NCBI GenBank assembly: GCA_944384025.1 | Contig: CALWRS010000008.1 | Coordinates: 1-64,000, forward strand | DNA from: an uncultured Lachnospiraceae bacterium | GTDB taxonomy: Bacteria; Bacillota; Clostridia; Lachnospirales; Lachnospiraceae | Direction of reading: 5' to 3' | Length of the DNA stretch: 64,000 nucleotides | Shown: positions 7,933-17,198 of the stretch, piece by piece | How the letters are laid out: the number at the start of each line of letters is the position of its first letter | Position numbering within the stretch: the stretch's first letter is position 1 | Translations under genes and position numbers: made by a program | Notes under the pieces: generated by a model | The model's input: only the letters and a program-made list of their open reading frames with translations | The model's database searches: none | Told to the model about the DNA's origin: nothing

Positions 7933-8790
7933 ATGCTATTTCTTGCCTTTGCCCTATATTCGGAAGCGGCAGCGTGGATCCGCTTTTTTTCCGCCAAACG
8001 ACTTTCGGCCTCGTTTGGCGATACCGTTTTTTCTGCCCAAAACGAAGAGGCAGCAGTAACTATCCTGCTAACCGGTTCCGGCCCGGTACCGGCAGCCGCA
8101 AGTCTTAGCCGGATGCTCTCGCAGCTTGCTCCAAAAGAGGACGACATCTTTGTGAATATCGGCTCCTGCGGATGCCCGGACGAATCACTTCCCCTTGGTC
8201 AGACCGTGCTTATCCACCGCCTTTTGGAAGCTGCCACGAGTCGAAGCTTTTATCCAGACCTGCTTTTTATGCACTCCTTCCCCGAGCGTTCCCTAACAAC
8301 ACAGGCGGTTCCAAAAAATGCCGAAAAAAAGTGCGCCGAAATGCTCTACGATATGGAAGGTGCTGCGCTGTTTCAAGCCGCGCTTCCGTTTTTCTCAACG
8401 GATCGCATGTTCTTTTTTAAGATTGTCTCAGACTACGGCGCGAATACATCGCTCTCTCCAACCGCGCTTTTAGAATACTCTGCCGATGCGCTTCCTGCCA
8501 TTTGGGAATCGCTTCAAAACTTTAACGCCAGCCAAAAACGCGCCGTCTCCTATACAAGGGAAGAGGAAGAGTATATTGCAGAGTTCTGCCGGCTGCTTGA
8601 CGCGTCGGAAAGTATGCGCCTGCAAGTGCGCCGCTTGATTATGTACTACGAACTGGAACGCGGGTACGCGATTGCTATGCTGCGGGAATTTATGCAAGCA
8701 AACGGACTTTCGGAAGACGGGCGCGCTCCGCTTTCCAGAAAGGAGGGAAAGAGCTGCCTTGAACGATTCCGCGAAACCTGTCTTTGCTAA
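7933..8790 (+). CDS. Nucleoside phosphorylase/nucleosidase-like protein (PNP-UDP superfamily)
   Basis: 285 residues from ATG 7933, chosen because GAGGTG lies 3-10 nt upstream; the frame is open further upstream but without a ribosome site. Superfamily hallmarks are a glycine-rich VTILLTGSGPV strand, VNIGSCGC, PLGQTVL and the ribose-binding DMEGAAL signature, as in MTA/SAH nucleosidase and purine nucleoside phosphorylase. The C-terminal 70 residues are helical and not part of the standard fold. It overlaps the start of splB by 32 nt, so it is translationally linked to spore photoproduct lyase, which suggests a role in spore or DNA/nucleoside metabolism, but the substrate is unknown. Confidence 0.75.
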   Translation: MLFLAFALYSEAAAWIRFFSAKRLSASFGDTVFSAQNEEAAVTILLTGSGPVPAAASLSRMLSQLAPKEDDIFVNIGSCGCPDESLPLGQTVLIHRLLEAATSRSFYPDLLFMHSFPERSLTTQAVPKNAEKKCAEMLYDMEGAALFQAALPFFSTDRMFFFKIVSDYGANTSLSPTALLEYSADALPAIWESLQNFNASQKRAVSYTREEEEYIAEFCRLLDASESMRLQVRRLIMYYELERGYAIAMLREFMQANGLSEDGRAPLSRKEGKSCLERFRETCLC

Positions 8791-9814
8791 AGCGTTTTCC
8801 CACATTTACGTAGAACGCGGCGTCCGAAACCATCCGCGCACGTGCCGTCTGCTTGCCAAATTTCCTGACGCCGTTGTGATCGAATGCGAAGACTACAAAG
8901 AAATTTTTTCTCGCTCCCGCCAGCGCCCCGACAGGCAAAAAAATGCGCAGGCACTTTTGCTTGCAGCCTCCAAACAGCCCGCGCTCTACCCCGGCGCTAG
9001 AGTCTGTCAAAGCTTCGGGAACGAGCATTTTTACTACGCCTCCAACGTAATGAATTGCGTTTTCGACTGTGAATATTGCTATTTGCAGGGGATGTATCCC
9101 TCCGCACACCTTGTTGTTTTTGTAAATCTTGAGGACACGTTTGCAGAAATTGACCGGATATTGAAGGAGCATCCCATGTACATTAGCATTAGCTACGATA
9201 CGGATTTGCTTGCCTTAGAGAGTCTGACCGGCTACCTTGCTGAATGGTGCGCTTTTGCTGCTTCGCGGCCTTCGCTGCTTTTGGAAGTTCGGACAAAGGC
9301 TGCCGCTTCCGGTCCCTTAACTGCGCTTCCTGTTTTGCCGAATTTTATTTGGGCATTTACGCTTTCTCCCGAGATTGTAATTAAGCGCTACGAGCACAAA
9401 ACGCCCAGCCTTTTTGCAAGGCTTAGCACCGCATCCGCCGCCCTTTCGCAGGGGCGAAACGTGCGGCTTTGCTTTGACCCGCTTTTGCGAATTCCCGATT
9501 TTCAAATCCATTACCGGGAGCTGTTTCAAAAGACGTTTGCCGCTCTTACGCCGGAGAGAATTACCGACGTCAGTCTTGGCGTTTTTCGAATCGGGAAAGA
9601 TTATCTAAAGAATATGCGAAAAAACCGCCCCTGCGCGGTTACGTGCTATCCGTACCAACTGTGCGACGGCGTGTACTCTTACGAGAAAAAACACAGTGCG
9701 CAGCTGCTTGCTTTTGCAAAAAACGAGCTGCTTGCCTATTTGCCGGAGAGCAAACTGTTTCTTTGGCAGGCAGAAGAAAATAAGGAAGGGGACACCGATG
9801 CTTATGAACTCTGA
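8759..9814 (+). CDS. splB: Spore photoproduct lyase (radical SAM)
   Basis: 351 residues from a TTG start at 8759, 12 nt after AGGAGG; no ATG lies near, and this start gives the expected SPL length (about 342 in B. subtilis). It splits the 5-thyminyl-5,6-dihydrothymine lesion in germinating spores. The radical SAM cluster motif is CVFDCEYC (Cys100, 104, 107), followed by YLQGMYPS typical of SPL. Where B. subtilis SPL has the hydrogen-donor Cys141, this protein reads SYDTD in my eye alignment, with Tyr in place of Cys; Cys83 (RVCQSFGN) is a possible substitute. The gene overlaps its neighbours on both sides. It is strong evidence for a spore-former. Confidence 0.9.
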   Translation: MNDSAKPVFAKAFSHIYVERGVRNHPRTCRLLAKFPDAVVIECEDYKEIFSRSRQRPDRQKNAQALLLAASKQPALYPGARVCQSFGNEHFYYASNVMNCVFDCEYCYLQGMYPSAHLVVFVNLEDTFAEIDRILKEHPMYISISYDTDLLALESLTGYLAEWCAFAASRPSLLLEVRTKAAASGPLTALPVLPNFIWAFTLSPEIVIKRYEHKTPSLFARLSTASAALSQGRNVRLCFDPLLRIPDFQIHYRELFQKTFAALTPERITDVSLGVFRIGKDYLKNMRKNRPCAVTCYPYQLCDGVYSYEKKHSAQLLAFAKNELLAYLPESKLFLWQAEENKEGDTDAYEL

Positions 9815-10532
9815 TAAAATTGCTCTTGTGACCGGCGCGTCAAGCGGAATTGGCGCCGCCATCTGCGCGCGCCTTATAGAAGACGGCTACACCGTCTATG
9901 GAATTGGCAGGGACTTTTCCTCCTGTCCTGTTTTTAGCGCGTCGTTTCATCGTCTGACGATTGATCTTCGAGAGACGACCCGGCTTGCCGATCGCGTAAA
10001 ATCTCTCCTGCCGGTGCAGGAAATTTCGCTGCTTGTAAACTGCGCAGGCGTCGCCTACTACGGCCCGCACGAGACAATTTCTCCCGAAAAAATTCACGAA
10101 ATGCTTGCCGTAAACTTAGAAGCGCCGCTTATACTTACGCAAATGTTTTTGCGCGGGCTAAAGGCGCGGCGCGGCACAATCGTAAACATCAGCTCCGTGA
10201 CTGCGTCGTCCCGAAACAACATGCACGGCTGCGCTTACGGCGCTACGAAGGCCGCTTTAACCAGCTTCGGACTCAGCTTGTTTGAAGAATGCAGAAAATC
10301 CGGCGTCCGGGTCGTAACCCTTCAGCCGGATCTTACCGAAACGAGTCTTTATCGCAATGCCGATTTTCAAACAGCGCCGGAAGAAGACGCCCGCCTGCTG
10401 CCGGATGAGACTGCCGACGCTCTTATGTACCTTTTGCGCTTACGAAGCGGCGTCGTCGTTACGGAAATGACAATCCGCCCGCAGAAAAACCGGATTTGCC
10501 GCAAGGAATTACCAAATTCGATACTGTCCTGA
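9798..10532 (+). CDS. Short-chain dehydrogenase/reductase (SDR)
   Basis: 244 residues from ATG 9798 (AAGGAAGGGG just upstream; a second ATG at 9804 is possible). Classical SDR signs are cofactor loop TGASSGIG near the N-terminus, NCAGVAYYG, catalytic Ser in ISSVTASS, and YGATK (Tyr/Lys pair). It overlaps the end of splB by 17 nt, so the three genes 7933-10532 form one operon. The substrate is unknown; SDRs next to splB are not something I can assign a role to. Its 3' end overlaps the convergent GH8 gene by 24 nt. Confidence 0.88.
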   Translation: MLMNSDKIALVTGASSGIGAAICARLIEDGYTVYGIGRDFSSCPVFSASFHRLTIDLRETTRLADRVKSLLPVQEISLLVNCAGVAYYGPHETISPEKIHEMLAVNLEAPLILTQMFLRGLKARRGTIVNISSVTASSRNNMHGCAYGATKAALTSFGLSLFEECRKSGVRVVTLQPDLTETSLYRNADFQTAPEEDARLLPDETADALMYLLRLRSGVVVTEMTIRPQKNRICRKELPNSILS

Positions 10533-11645
10533 AAGCGCCAGCATAGCAAACATGTACAGGCAGTTGTCGTAATACCGACGATTGCCTTTACGAAGCGGCG
10601 TATCCCAGAATTTCTGAACGCACGCCTTCGCCCAAGGGCCGTTAGACGCCAGTGATGCCTGCGCGTTTGTAGCAATCATCGCAACCGGGTGCAGCGCCGG
10701 CTCGTCTTCTACCGTTCCGTCAATCTGATAAACTCTGTCCGGACAGTCGGCAACCGTCTCACAGAAAAACTTCTGGTGCTTTGCCGCAATCTCCTGCTGC
10801 CACGGGTCTGCTCCAAACCATTCCCAGTCCAGTCCGATATTGGCAATGGTGCGGTATGCGTCGCTGTAATAATGCCAGTGGTTGCCCCACTCGCCTTCCA
10901 TCCGAACGGGCGTGCCGTCGTAATTTGCATATTCTGCGCTTAAGCCGGTTTCCGGGTGGCAGGCAAGATGCAGATATTCTCTGCTGCGCTTTGCCGCATC
11001 CTTGAAAAACTCTCTGTCTTCTTCGTAACACCACTCTGCGTAAAGTTCGTAAAAGTGCGGCAGGTGATAAGACGGGTCGGAGAAATTCACGCACGTAATA
11101 AAGCGAATCAGCTTGTTTGACGGATCAAACATCGCTTCTCCCTTGCCATCGTCTTCTTTGTGCACCATCTCGCGCAGAAGGTCTTTTGCATGTTTAGAGT
11201 ATTCAAAAATTCCTTCGCCGTCTCCCCAGCGGTGGGAAGCAAAAAGCAGCGCCATCGCAAAGTATTCTTCGCCGTCCGGCGCAGGACCTTCGGAATTTTT
11301 TGTTCCGTCCAAGCCGCACGACCAGCAGTAATAACCATGGTTATACCACGTTTCATCCAAATACATGTACGTCCGCGTCCACTTCCACAGACGGTCAAAA
11401 ATATCTTTTTTGTCCAGCTGTACGCACATCATCATTGCATAGGACATTCCTTCCGTGCGCACGTCGTTGTTGCCTGTGTCGGTCACATATCCCATGTCGT
11501 CCCCGACTTCGTGATAAATCCGCTCGTCCTCCGCGCCAAAAAACAGCGTCTGAAAAGTGCTTTCGACACGGTTTTTAATCTCCTCCTCAGACAAGCCAAG
11601 CTCCAAAAAGTAATTGCGGTACTCCCCTGTTTTGTAAGCGTTCAT
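10509..11645 (-). CDS. Reducing-end xylose-releasing exo-oligoxylanase (GH8, Rex type)
   Basis: 378 residues from ATG 11645, which has GAGGAGG 7 nt upstream (an earlier in-frame start lacks a ribosome site). No signal peptide, so it is cytoplasmic. It matches GH8 Rex enzymes in length (388 in Bacillus halodurans) and motifs: NDVRTEGMSYAMM with the general acid Glu65, WNHGYYCWSCG-type and GNHWHYYSDAYRT regions. It should remove xylose from the reducing end of xylo-oligosaccharides imported after GH10 cleavage. It is the last gene of an operon with an LtaS-like enzyme, a SASA-type esterase and a membrane protein. A palindromic element (see 11651-11680) lies between it and the gene upstream. Confidence 0.88.
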   Translation of the reverse strand: MNAYKTGEYRNYFLELGLSEEEIKNRVESTFQTLFFGAEDERIYHEVGDDMGYVTDTGNNDVRTEGMSYAMMMCVQLDKKDIFDRLWKWTRTYMYLDETWYNHGYYCWSCGLDGTKNSEGPAPDGEEYFAMALLFASHRWGDGEGIFEYSKHAKDLLREMVHKEDDGKGEAMFDPSNKLIRFITCVNFSDPSYHLPHFYELYAEWCYEEDREFFKDAAKRSREYLHLACHPETGLSAEYANYDGTPVRMEGEWGNHWHYYSDAYRTIANIGLDWEWFGADPWQQEIAAKHQKFFCETVADCPDRVYQIDGTVEDEPALHPVAMIATNAQASLASNGPWAKACVQKFWDTPLRKGNRRYYDNCLYMFAMLALSGQYRIW

Positions 11646-11650
11646 ATTTT

Positions 11651-11680
11651 TCCTCCTCGTATTATTCAAGACTCGCTCGT
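11651..11680. repeat. Dispersed TTCAAGACTCGC element before the Rex ribosome site
   Basis: TTCAAGACTCGC at 11665-11676 followed on the minus strand by the AATAATACGAGGAGGAA leader of the GH8 gene. The same leader and 12-mer recur before the aldo/keto reductase at 57860-57905. Confidence 0.55.
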
Positions 11681-11681
11681 A

Positions 11682-13715
11682 TTAATACAAATATTCCTCG
11701 ATGTACGAGTAATAATCGTGATTCAAAATTGCGCGGGAAATGCTCAGCCGGCTCGACAAAATCCCTCTTACGACGGATACGTAGTCCTCCGGCAGCTCCA
11801 CGTCCGCAAGCATCGTCATCTTTCCTTTACCGACGTCGTATTTGCAATAGTCGGTAATAAAGCTTCCGTCTTTAAAGATAATCAAAGAAGCCGCGTCGGA
11901 AAATATATCGCTTCCCATATAAAGTCGGGAATCGTACTCGATGCCAAACAAATTGCAAATCGTCGGCGCAATATCCACGCTGCAGCAATACTTATCCACC
12001 TCAATCGGCTCTTTTATGGAACCGCTCCAAATGACCAGATGGTTTCTGTACAATTCAAAGGTTTCTTCGACTTCTCCGCCCTGAATTTCTTCAATCTGGT
12101 CGATCGTCAGTCCGTACGGGTAATGATCCGAAGACATAACAATCACGGTTTTATCAAGAATCCCCTCTTTTTCCAACTCGGAAAGCAAGTATTCCATTGC
12201 CCGGTCTAGCTCGATGTTGCAGGCAATATACGCCTTGCATGCATCCGAATACGGCAAATTTTCCACCAGTTCTTGGTTTTTCTTTGACATAGAGTTGCCG
12301 CTAAAGGAATATTCCAAATGTCCGCTGACCGTCATGTAATAGGCGTGAAATTTCTCGTCGTGGATGTACTGCGGCACTGTAGCCTGCATCATATCCAAAT
12401 CGGACGCCGGCCAGCGCTTCGGTATATCCAGTCCGTTTCCTACTGCAATAAATTCGTATCCCAGATTCGGGTGCGATTCGTTTCTGCCGTAGTAGGTGTA
12501 ACTGTTGTTATGGTACGCCCGCGCCGTATATCCTAGGCGGCGGAACTGATTTCCAAAGCCAAGCGGCATGGAAATGTTTGCCGAGCGTCGGAAGCTGTTG
12601 TTTTTTTGCAAATCCGGAAGCAAGCCGGTGCAGGCGGCATACTCGCCGTCGCTCGTACTCGTGATCCAGATTGGCGTATAAAAGTTTTTAAAATAAAACC
12701 CTTCGTGTACAAGCTTGTAAAGTGTTGGCGTCAATTCTTCGTCAACCGCCCAAGGCGAAAACGCTTCGCACGTAAGCATAATCAAGTTGTAGCCTTCGAA
12801 CATTCCGGTGTATTGGTTCTTATTTGTCGGAACTGCCTGACTCATGTACTCGTGAATCTTTTTTATGTTCTCGTTGGTCTCCGACTGCGCAAGCGCAGCA
12901 AAATCAATCGGGAGCTCGTTTGGCGAAGTGTCAATCGGCGATGGTGTGGGCGTGGGCGTCTCCCGCGGATCCCGCGACTCGTCTGCCGATGGGGAAGTCG
13001 TAGGGTTTTGTACAACGATGGACGGAAGGCCTACATAATCAAGGTCTTCCGGCACGTCCTCTTCGTATGTCAGATTCGCTTTAACGTCTTCTGCAAATCC
13101 AATTAACACGCCAAACTGCTTTACGCCCCGGTCCGTCTGCCATCCTTTTCCATAAAGCTCCGGAATACCGAGCTTTTGGTTTGCTTCCGTTGTCATCAAC
13201 ACCATGGCAAGCGAGTAAAAAAGAACGGCGAGCGTAATAACAGCCACCTGCGTCAGCTTCGGAACGCGCCACGTCCGATAGTCTTTCCACTGCAAAAACG
13301 CGAAAACGCCAAGCGGCAAGAGCATAAACACAACAACAGGGATCGCCTTAAAGACACCGGAAAGGCCTTCCCGCCAAAACTGCGTTGCATCGCCCGCATT
13401 TCCAAGAAACATTCCGATTGTAAGGAAGGTTTTAAAGATTGTGTAATACACCATCTGGACAACGAACAAAAGCGTTACAACCGAAAGCGATATCCATCCC
13501 GCAATCCGAAACCCTTTCGTTCGGAAAAATCCGGCAAGAAAAGAGACAAAAAAACCGATTCCCATCGCAAACAGAATCAAAAACCACGTCTCTCTTCCCA
13601 AGCCCCGAAATACGGCCACGTGAAAAACCAGTTCCAGCCACACAAACGCCAGCGGCAAAAACAAATGCCGCAGCAAAGGATGCATAAACCTTTTTCTTTT
13701 CTTTTGCATTTTCAT
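11682..13715 (-). CDS. LtaS-like membrane phosphoglycerol transferase/sulfatase-fold protein
   Basis: 677 residues. Five hydrophobic segments fill residues about 15-175, then a linker rich in P/T/S (about 235-268), then an extracellular alkaline-phosphatase-fold domain. Metal-site features typical of LtaS are LTCEAFSPW (Glu317) and STSDGEY with the candidate catalytic Thr354, and later SDHYPYG. Family members build lipoteichoic acid or decorate glycans with glycerol phosphate. It begins inside the stop codon of the esterase gene (ATGA overlap), so the two are translationally coupled. Its place between xylan genes is unexpected; it may be accidental operon membership. Confidence 0.85.
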   Translation of the reverse strand: MKMQKKRKRFMHPLLRHLFLPLAFVWLELVFHVAVFRGLGRETWFLILFAMGIGFFVSFLAGFFRTKGFRIAGWISLSVVTLLFVVQMVYYTIFKTFLTIGMFLGNAGDATQFWREGLSGVFKAIPVVVFMLLPLGVFAFLQWKDYRTWRVPKLTQVAVITLAVLFYSLAMVLMTTEANQKLGIPELYGKGWQTDRGVKQFGVLIGFAEDVKANLTYEEDVPEDLDYVGLPSIVVQNPTTSPSADESRDPRETPTPTPSPIDTSPNELPIDFAALAQSETNENIKKIHEYMSQAVPTNKNQYTGMFEGYNLIMLTCEAFSPWAVDEELTPTLYKLVHEGFYFKNFYTPIWITSTSDGEYAACTGLLPDLQKNNSFRRSANISMPLGFGNQFRRLGYTARAYHNNSYTYYGRNESHPNLGYEFIAVGNGLDIPKRWPASDLDMMQATVPQYIHDEKFHAYYMTVSGHLEYSFSGNSMSKKNQELVENLPYSDACKAYIACNIELDRAMEYLLSELEKEGILDKTVIVMSSDHYPYGLTIDQIEEIQGGEVEETFELYRNHLVIWSGSIKEPIEVDKYCCSVDIAPTICNLFGIEYDSRLYMGSDIFSDAASLIIFKDGSFITDYCKYDVGKGKMTMLADVELPEDYVSVVRGILSSRLSISRAILNHDYYSYIEEYLY

Positions 13716-15316
13716 TCCGGGAGCGGATTTGCTCCGACCTCCATGTTTTGATGAATTTCCTGCGTCAACTCCTGCACGTTTGTTTCGTCACAGCGGCAAG
13801 TACGAAACGGCGCTACAGGAATGCCGTTTGCCCCATACAAATTCACTTCTCCGTAGTTCGTCCACAAATAACGAGCGTAGCAAGGCTTCTCTACTTTTGT
13901 AGAAGAAAGGAAAATCTTCGAGCCTTCGATGCGCGCTCTCGCAGGGACAAACGCTTTTTCCTCTCCTGCAATTTCAAAGCCAACCGGTTCGTCGCCCAAA
14001 ACTTGAAAGCCTTCGTCCGCAAAAAAGAAGTTTAGTTCTATTTCCGTTCCCCGCACGTAAAAATCACGGTACAAAGGGCCCATCGCCTCGGACGCATCCG
14101 CCATTTTGTAAACGTGATAAAGCGCTTGTAAGTACAGTCTATGCGCAACCGGACGCTTGTCCTTTGGATGAATCTCGTTCCACTCTCCGCAGTCAATCGC
14201 TACCGCAATTCCGGTTTGCCGTAGCGTCGCAAAGCAGTCCATCTGCGCTTCTCGAATCAGGCACCAGTTTTTATAATCCGGCGCTCCCGCATAGCGGTGC
14301 ATCGGAAGCTGTACGAAAAGAAACGGCAGCGTCTGTTCCAAAAAGGCCTTCCGCCATTGTAAAATCAAACGCGTAAACAGCGCGTAATACGTCTGCGGCC
14401 GATGGTCGTCCGATTCCCCTTGATAAAACAGCACGCCGCGAAGCGAATACGGGGCAATGCGAAGCAGCATACATTCGTACAGCCCCGCCGGGCGATACGG
14501 ATTTCTTGCATTCAGCGGCCCCGGCCAAAGGCACGGCCCGATTTTTTGCTGCAGCGTATCCCAGTCCATTTGCGGATCCTCGCGGTAGCATTCTTCCTGC
14601 CGCTGCCGCCAAATCAGATCCTGCGTTTCATACGCTTCGTATTCGGCAATTTGCTCCTCAAGCGTTTTTCCGGCGTTTCGCTCCTCAAATTCATTCCAGT
14701 AAACCGACACGTCGCGGTCTGCAAGCAAACTTTCTTTGCTTGTCCACGCAGAAGCGCTCGTGCCGCCCCAGTTGCAGCCAATCAGCCCAACCGTTACGCC
14801 AAGTTTCGCGGTCAGTTCTTTTCCAAACAAATATCCTACGCCCGACCAGCACGCCGCGTCTTTTTCGCTAAACTCCTTCCAGCACATCCGACTCTCGGTC
14901 TCAAAGAAGTCTTCGTTTAAAAAGCCTTTTTTCTGCGTGTAGTAAAAGCGAACGTTTGGATTTTTGTCTTCGCGCAGCAGCTCCTGTCCGCCCTGAATGT
15001 GCTGCAGCTCCATTTCCATGTTCGACTGTCCGCCGCAAAGCCACACTTCGCCAATGGCGACGTTGGTCATTACTTTTTTCTGCCCGCCGCAGCAAACGCT
15101 CAGCACCGCGCCGTCACACGCAGTCTGCGGAGGAAGCTCTGCAAGCCATTTCCCGCCTTTTCCTTCGCATACTACGTTTGCAAGCACTTTGTCTGCGCAT
15201 GCAAGCAACACCGAAACGCTGCAGCCATCAGCACACTCTCCGAATACGCGAATCTTTTTTTCGCGCTGCAATACCATATTGCTGCTAAACACTGCCGCAA
15301 CCCGAAATTCGTTCAT
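13712..15316 (-). CDS. SASA-type carbohydrate esterase (sialate O-acetylesterase/acetylxylan esterase family)
   Basis: 534 residues, no signal peptide. The SGNH-like motifs of the SASA family are visible: VWLCGGQSNMEMEL with nucleophile Ser98, GCNWGGTSASAW, VLFYQGESDDHRPQTY, and a C-terminal EIHPKDKRPVAHRL carrying the catalytic Asp/His. Given the neighbouring exo-oligoxylanase and the xylanases in the window, deacetylation of acetylated xylo-oligosaccharides in the cytoplasm is the likely role; sialate specificity is not indicated. It lies 3 nt after the stop of the upstream membrane protein and overlaps the downstream LtaS-like gene by 4 nt. Confidence 0.85.
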   Translation of the reverse strand: MNEFRVAAVFSSNMVLQREKKIRVFGECADGCSVSVLLACADKVLANVVCEGKGGKWLAELPPQTACDGAVLSVCCGGQKKVMTNVAIGEVWLCGGQSNMEMELQHIQGGQELLREDKNPNVRFYYTQKKGFLNEDFFETESRMCWKEFSEKDAACWSGVGYLFGKELTAKLGVTVGLIGCNWGGTSASAWTSKESLLADRDVSVYWNEFEERNAGKTLEEQIAEYEAYETQDLIWRQRQEECYREDPQMDWDTLQQKIGPCLWPGPLNARNPYRPAGLYECMLLRIAPYSLRGVLFYQGESDDHRPQTYYALFTRLILQWRKAFLEQTLPFLFVQLPMHRYAGAPDYKNWCLIREAQMDCFATLRQTGIAVAIDCGEWNEIHPKDKRPVAHRLYLQALYHVYKMADASEAMGPLYRDFYVRGTEIELNFFFADEGFQVLGDEPVGFEIAGEEKAFVPARARIEGSKIFLSSTKVEKPCYARYLWTNYGEVNLYGANGIPVAPFRTCRCDETNVQELTQEIHQNMEVGANPLPE

Positions 15317-15319
15317 ATT

Positions 15320-16966
15320 CTACTCTCCGATAAATCCCCAGTTCTCCAAAAAGTAAATTCGCTCGTTCTCCGTCTGCGAAGCACTCACGCGCAGCCGGTC
15401 GCCGCGACGAATTAAAATCAAGCTTTCATCCGACTTCAGGTAGCCTTTATACACGTCCCCCTCGCTGTCGGTTACGTAAACAATAGGGACTTCGTCTACA
15501 GTAACAATCCGGACGTCTTCCACAAGAATTTCCGCCGTTACACCGTCCATGCCGTCTTCTTCTGCGCCCATCTCGTTTGCGCGAAGCAGCTTTTTATAAG
15601 CGGCTATCGCCTCGCCCTGCGTTTCCGCAGTAGCAACGATTCCGTAATTCTTCACATTCACAAGCGCGTACAGCTTGACCAGTCCGCCGCTGTCTTTTAA
15701 AACCATAATGTAAGTGGCCTGCCCGCTAATGTTAACCAGCGAAGGGAACGAGGCCTTGTATCCTTTTTCCTGCACTTCTCCCTCGGCAGCTCCCATAGCG
15801 GAATATTCTTCTGCGCCGACGACAGGATAAAACTTATACTCACCGGTACGCGCGTTCGTAATCAAAAAACCGATGTTGCTCTCGTCCGCTGTCACGCTTG
15901 TAACGCCGGTAAAGTACCATACGTCGTCGCCTAGGACAATGTAGCCGTAGTCGTCCGTCGTCATCTTGCAGTTTTTGTTTCCGATAACGCTGTTCCAAAA
16001 TCCGCCCGAAAGCTTCCCGTACCAATTATATTTTTCGCTTGCAAGATCCCCGTTATAAACGATATCCACCCATGCAGGAACTTCGCCTATTGGGTAAAGC
16101 TTTGAAGAGCCGTCGCAAGGGTTAAAGAGAATGACTTCCGCCACGTCCATTGCCCCAAACAGACCAATCTGCGGGCGAAGGCAGGGAACGATGTAGTAAG
16201 GGTTTCCCTCTTCGTCAATTTCAAAGTAGTAAGTGTCAAAAATCTTCGTCGGGTAGCTAAAGCGAAGCTTCCGCTCCAAGTTGTCGCCAAAATAACCGCT
16301 TTGTACGTAGCGCAAAGGCTTTTCTAGTTTTTGGTAGGATGCCGAATTATTTACCGGGTCTACCATAACGTACCCCGGCACGCCCTTGCTGCGGTTATTC
16401 AGCCATTTAAAGAAGTCGTCGTACTCCAGATTTGCCAGCTTTTGCGGCGCATTTTGATAATTAATCTGGGTATACGTTTCGTTGATGGAATACTGTGATA
16501 CCAATTCAGACAAAGCGCCAAGCGTCCGGTTGCCGATAATTTTTGCCGACTCCGTATCCATAAGCGCGATGTTTGTAACGCTTGTAGCCTCCGGCATATC
16601 CTCTTCAAAAACTGCTTCTTTTACGGTAATAACCGAAGCGTATCTCTTTGCGAAGAAAAGCGGGCTGAAAATAATCCTGCCAAGAACCAAAACAAGAAAA
16701 AGCAAACCGGCGGCAGCTATACCCGCCACAGCCGTATAAAAATCTTTTCTGGTCATCCGGCTGCTTGCTCTTCTTCTGCCTTTTTGCTTCCAAGAAAACA
16801 GTACAAACTGCGCGGCGCTATAAATTACGCACAGGAAAATCAGGTACCCATAAAACCCTGCCGAATAAAAACTAAGCGGCGGCAGCATAAAATAAAATAG
16901 TACGAACCCTGCAGCTGCCGTAATGCCAAGCGAACTCAAAAACCGAAGAAGCCACTTTTTCTCCAT
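15320..16966 (-). CDS. Membrane protein of unknown function with large extracytoplasmic domain
   Basis: 548 residues from ATG 16966 (AAAGGGG upstream; the frame extends 19 codons further without a better site). Three to four hydrophobic segments occur within the first 110 residues, ending in a strongly hydrophobic helix; the remaining 430 residues are mixed alpha/beta with many aromatic residues and no cysteine cluster. I recognise no enzymatic motif; an internal passage (KNYGIVATAETQGEAIAAYKKLL) looks like a repeat or ligand-binding module. First gene of the operon with the esterase, LtaS-like enzyme and Rex, so a role in sensing or envelope handling of xylan products is possible but unproven. 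Confidence 0.75.
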   Translation of the reverse strand: MEKKWLLRFLSSLGITAAAGFVLFYFMLPPLSFYSAGFYGYLIFLCVIYSAAQFVLFSWKQKGRRRASSRMTRKDFYTAVAGIAAAGLLFLVLVLGRIIFSPLFFAKRYASVITVKEAVFEEDMPEATSVTNIALMDTESAKIIGNRTLGALSELVSQYSINETYTQINYQNAPQKLANLEYDDFFKWLNNRSKGVPGYVMVDPVNNSASYQKLEKPLRYVQSGYFGDNLERKLRFSYPTKIFDTYYFEIDEEGNPYYIVPCLRPQIGLFGAMDVAEVILFNPCDGSSKLYPIGEVPAWVDIVYNGDLASEKYNWYGKLSGGFWNSVIGNKNCKMTTDDYGYIVLGDDVWYFTGVTSVTADESNIGFLITNARTGEYKFYPVVGAEEYSAMGAAEGEVQEKGYKASFPSLVNISGQATYIMVLKDSGGLVKLYALVNVKNYGIVATAETQGEAIAAYKKLLRANEMGAEEDGMDGVTAEILVEDVRIVTVDEVPIVYVTDSEGDVYKGYLKSDESLILIRRGDRLRVSASQTENERIYFLENWGFIGE

Positions 16967-17076
16967 ACATAATCCCCTTTCTGCCGTGCTTAGCAGCACG
17001 GCCGTCGATTTTATCCCATGCAAAACGATTCCCTCAAATTATAACACAGAAAAAAGCGATGTCAACGATGCCGCGA

Positions 17077-17124
17077 AAAAACGCACAGCCTGTGGATTCG
17101 TTAAAATCCACAGGCTGTGCGTTT
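17077..17124. terminator. Long bidirectional intrinsic terminator
   Basis: Near-perfect 20-bp stem (AAACGCACAGCCTGTGGATT and its complement) around a short loop, A-run on one side and T-run on the other. It separates the GH130 gene from the operon starting at 16966. The rest of 16967-17198 holds no gene. Confidence 0.85.
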
Positions 17125-17198
17125 AAGGGGTTAATCCGCCGCGATGGAATATTAGGAGGGTGGTCATCGCGGCGAGAGGGAAATTGCGTTTTTACGCC

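Noticed and set aside
11160..12209. Long plus-strand open frame antisense to the GH8 and LtaS-like genes
   Set aside because: No ribosome site and no recognisable domain; it is a shadow of well-supported minus-strand genes.
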